From Rickettsiales bacterium (GTDB taxonomy: Bacteria > Pseudomonadota > Alphaproteobacteria > Rickettsiales > Deianiraeaceae): a stretch of 44,512 nucleotides of DNA. Position numbers and translations under genes: made by a program. Shown here one piece after another: positions 44,354 through 44,512 of this stretch. Within the stretch, counting starts at the first letter, position 1. Every line of letters starts with the position of its first letter. The notes beneath the pieces were generated by a model. That model did not search any database, was not told where the DNA came from, and was given only the letters and a program-made list of their open reading frames with translations. The stretch spans positions 1-44,512 of the forward strand of contig JAFSXM010000012.1 of assembly GCA_017444095.1 (NCBI GenBank), written 5' to 3'.

Positions 44354-44512
44354 CACTTTTATAACAAGTGATGGTTATATTAAAAGCAAGATTTTTGTTT
44401 CATATCTTGGCTCTAAAAAATCAACTTGTGATTTTGAGTTAAAACCAAAATTTATAATAGTTACATATATGTTATTTTAACATAAACCGTAACAATTAAA
44501 ATTATATATATA

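Noticed and set aside
1..44512. TGA recoding to Trp
   Set aside because: TGG is used for Trp in conserved positions and TGA serves as a stop (for example the rluC-like gene).
1..44512. CRISPR arrays and tRNA genes
   Set aside because: No regularly spaced direct repeats and no cloverleaf with a GTTCGA-type T arm were seen in the spacers.

Overview
The window is a strongly AT-rich, densely packed piece of a bacterial chromosome that uses the standard genetic code (TAA, TAG and TGA all serve as stops). The gene set includes an alphaproteobacterial-type RpoH sigma factor, VirB11- and VirB2-like type IV secretion parts scattered among housekeeping genes, PccB, and several Asn-rich or Cys-rich proteins of unknown family. 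This fits a host-associated alphaproteobacterium of the Rickettsiales/Holosporales kind. The placement is an inference; no 16S gene is present. A bifunctional PBP1A shows that the cell still makes peptidoglycan.

Layout. 0-3.7 kb (minus): pccB, a Cys-cluster protein and virB11. 3.8-7.9 kb (plus): rpsB-tsf-rpoH, an exported NlpC/P60-like protein and a cupin. 7.9-12.9 kb: accessory region with an Asn-rich protein, a broken N-6 DNA methylase with a recognisable original start, a coiled-coil protein, an exported NDK-like protein on the minus strand, and a second methylase remnant in opposite orientation. 13.0-17.1 kb: an IscA-like protein, a shortened glutamine synthetase homologue, a CE-clan cysteine protease candidate, RNase P RNA (minus strand) and a second Cys-cluster protein. 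17.2-25.3 kb: one exported Cys-rich protein of 2671 residues. 25.4-29.2 kb (minus): HU, a membrane protein, Dus, and rpsF-rpsR-rplI. 29.2-31.8 kb: a TIR-flanked repeat, rplY, a small membrane protein, a VirB2-like pilin candidate and an RluC/RluD-type enzyme. 31.8-34.7 kb: a PLP aminotransferase divergent from a TrpR-TrpB fusion. 34.7-44.5 kb: PBP1A, atpA, a membrane protein, a HIT protein, a stand-alone 5' nuclease with a large insertion, a third Cys-cluster protein, ychF and infA.

The most striking system is at 31.85-34.65 kb. A Trp-repressor domain is fused in frame to tryptophan synthase beta. The gene is transcribed from a sigma70-type promoter whose -10 box lies under two overlapping palindromes. 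A third palindrome lies under a possible promoter for the divergent aminotransferase, and the two -35 boxes overlap. This looks like a self-regulated tryptophan salvage unit in which the enzyme carries its own repressor.

Two window-wide patterns stand out. Shine-Dalgarno sequences are nearly absent, and several genes start only a few bases after a good -10 box, which suggests leaderless or near-leaderless mRNAs. The best promoters share a TTGCAA -35 box. The only perfect AGGAGG noticed upstream of a gene is before the broken methylase, consistent with acquired DNA. Candidate host-directed proteins are the CE-clan protease, three Cys-cluster proteins, the giant exported protein and the exported NDK. 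No tRNA, CRISPR array or intact insertion sequence was seen.
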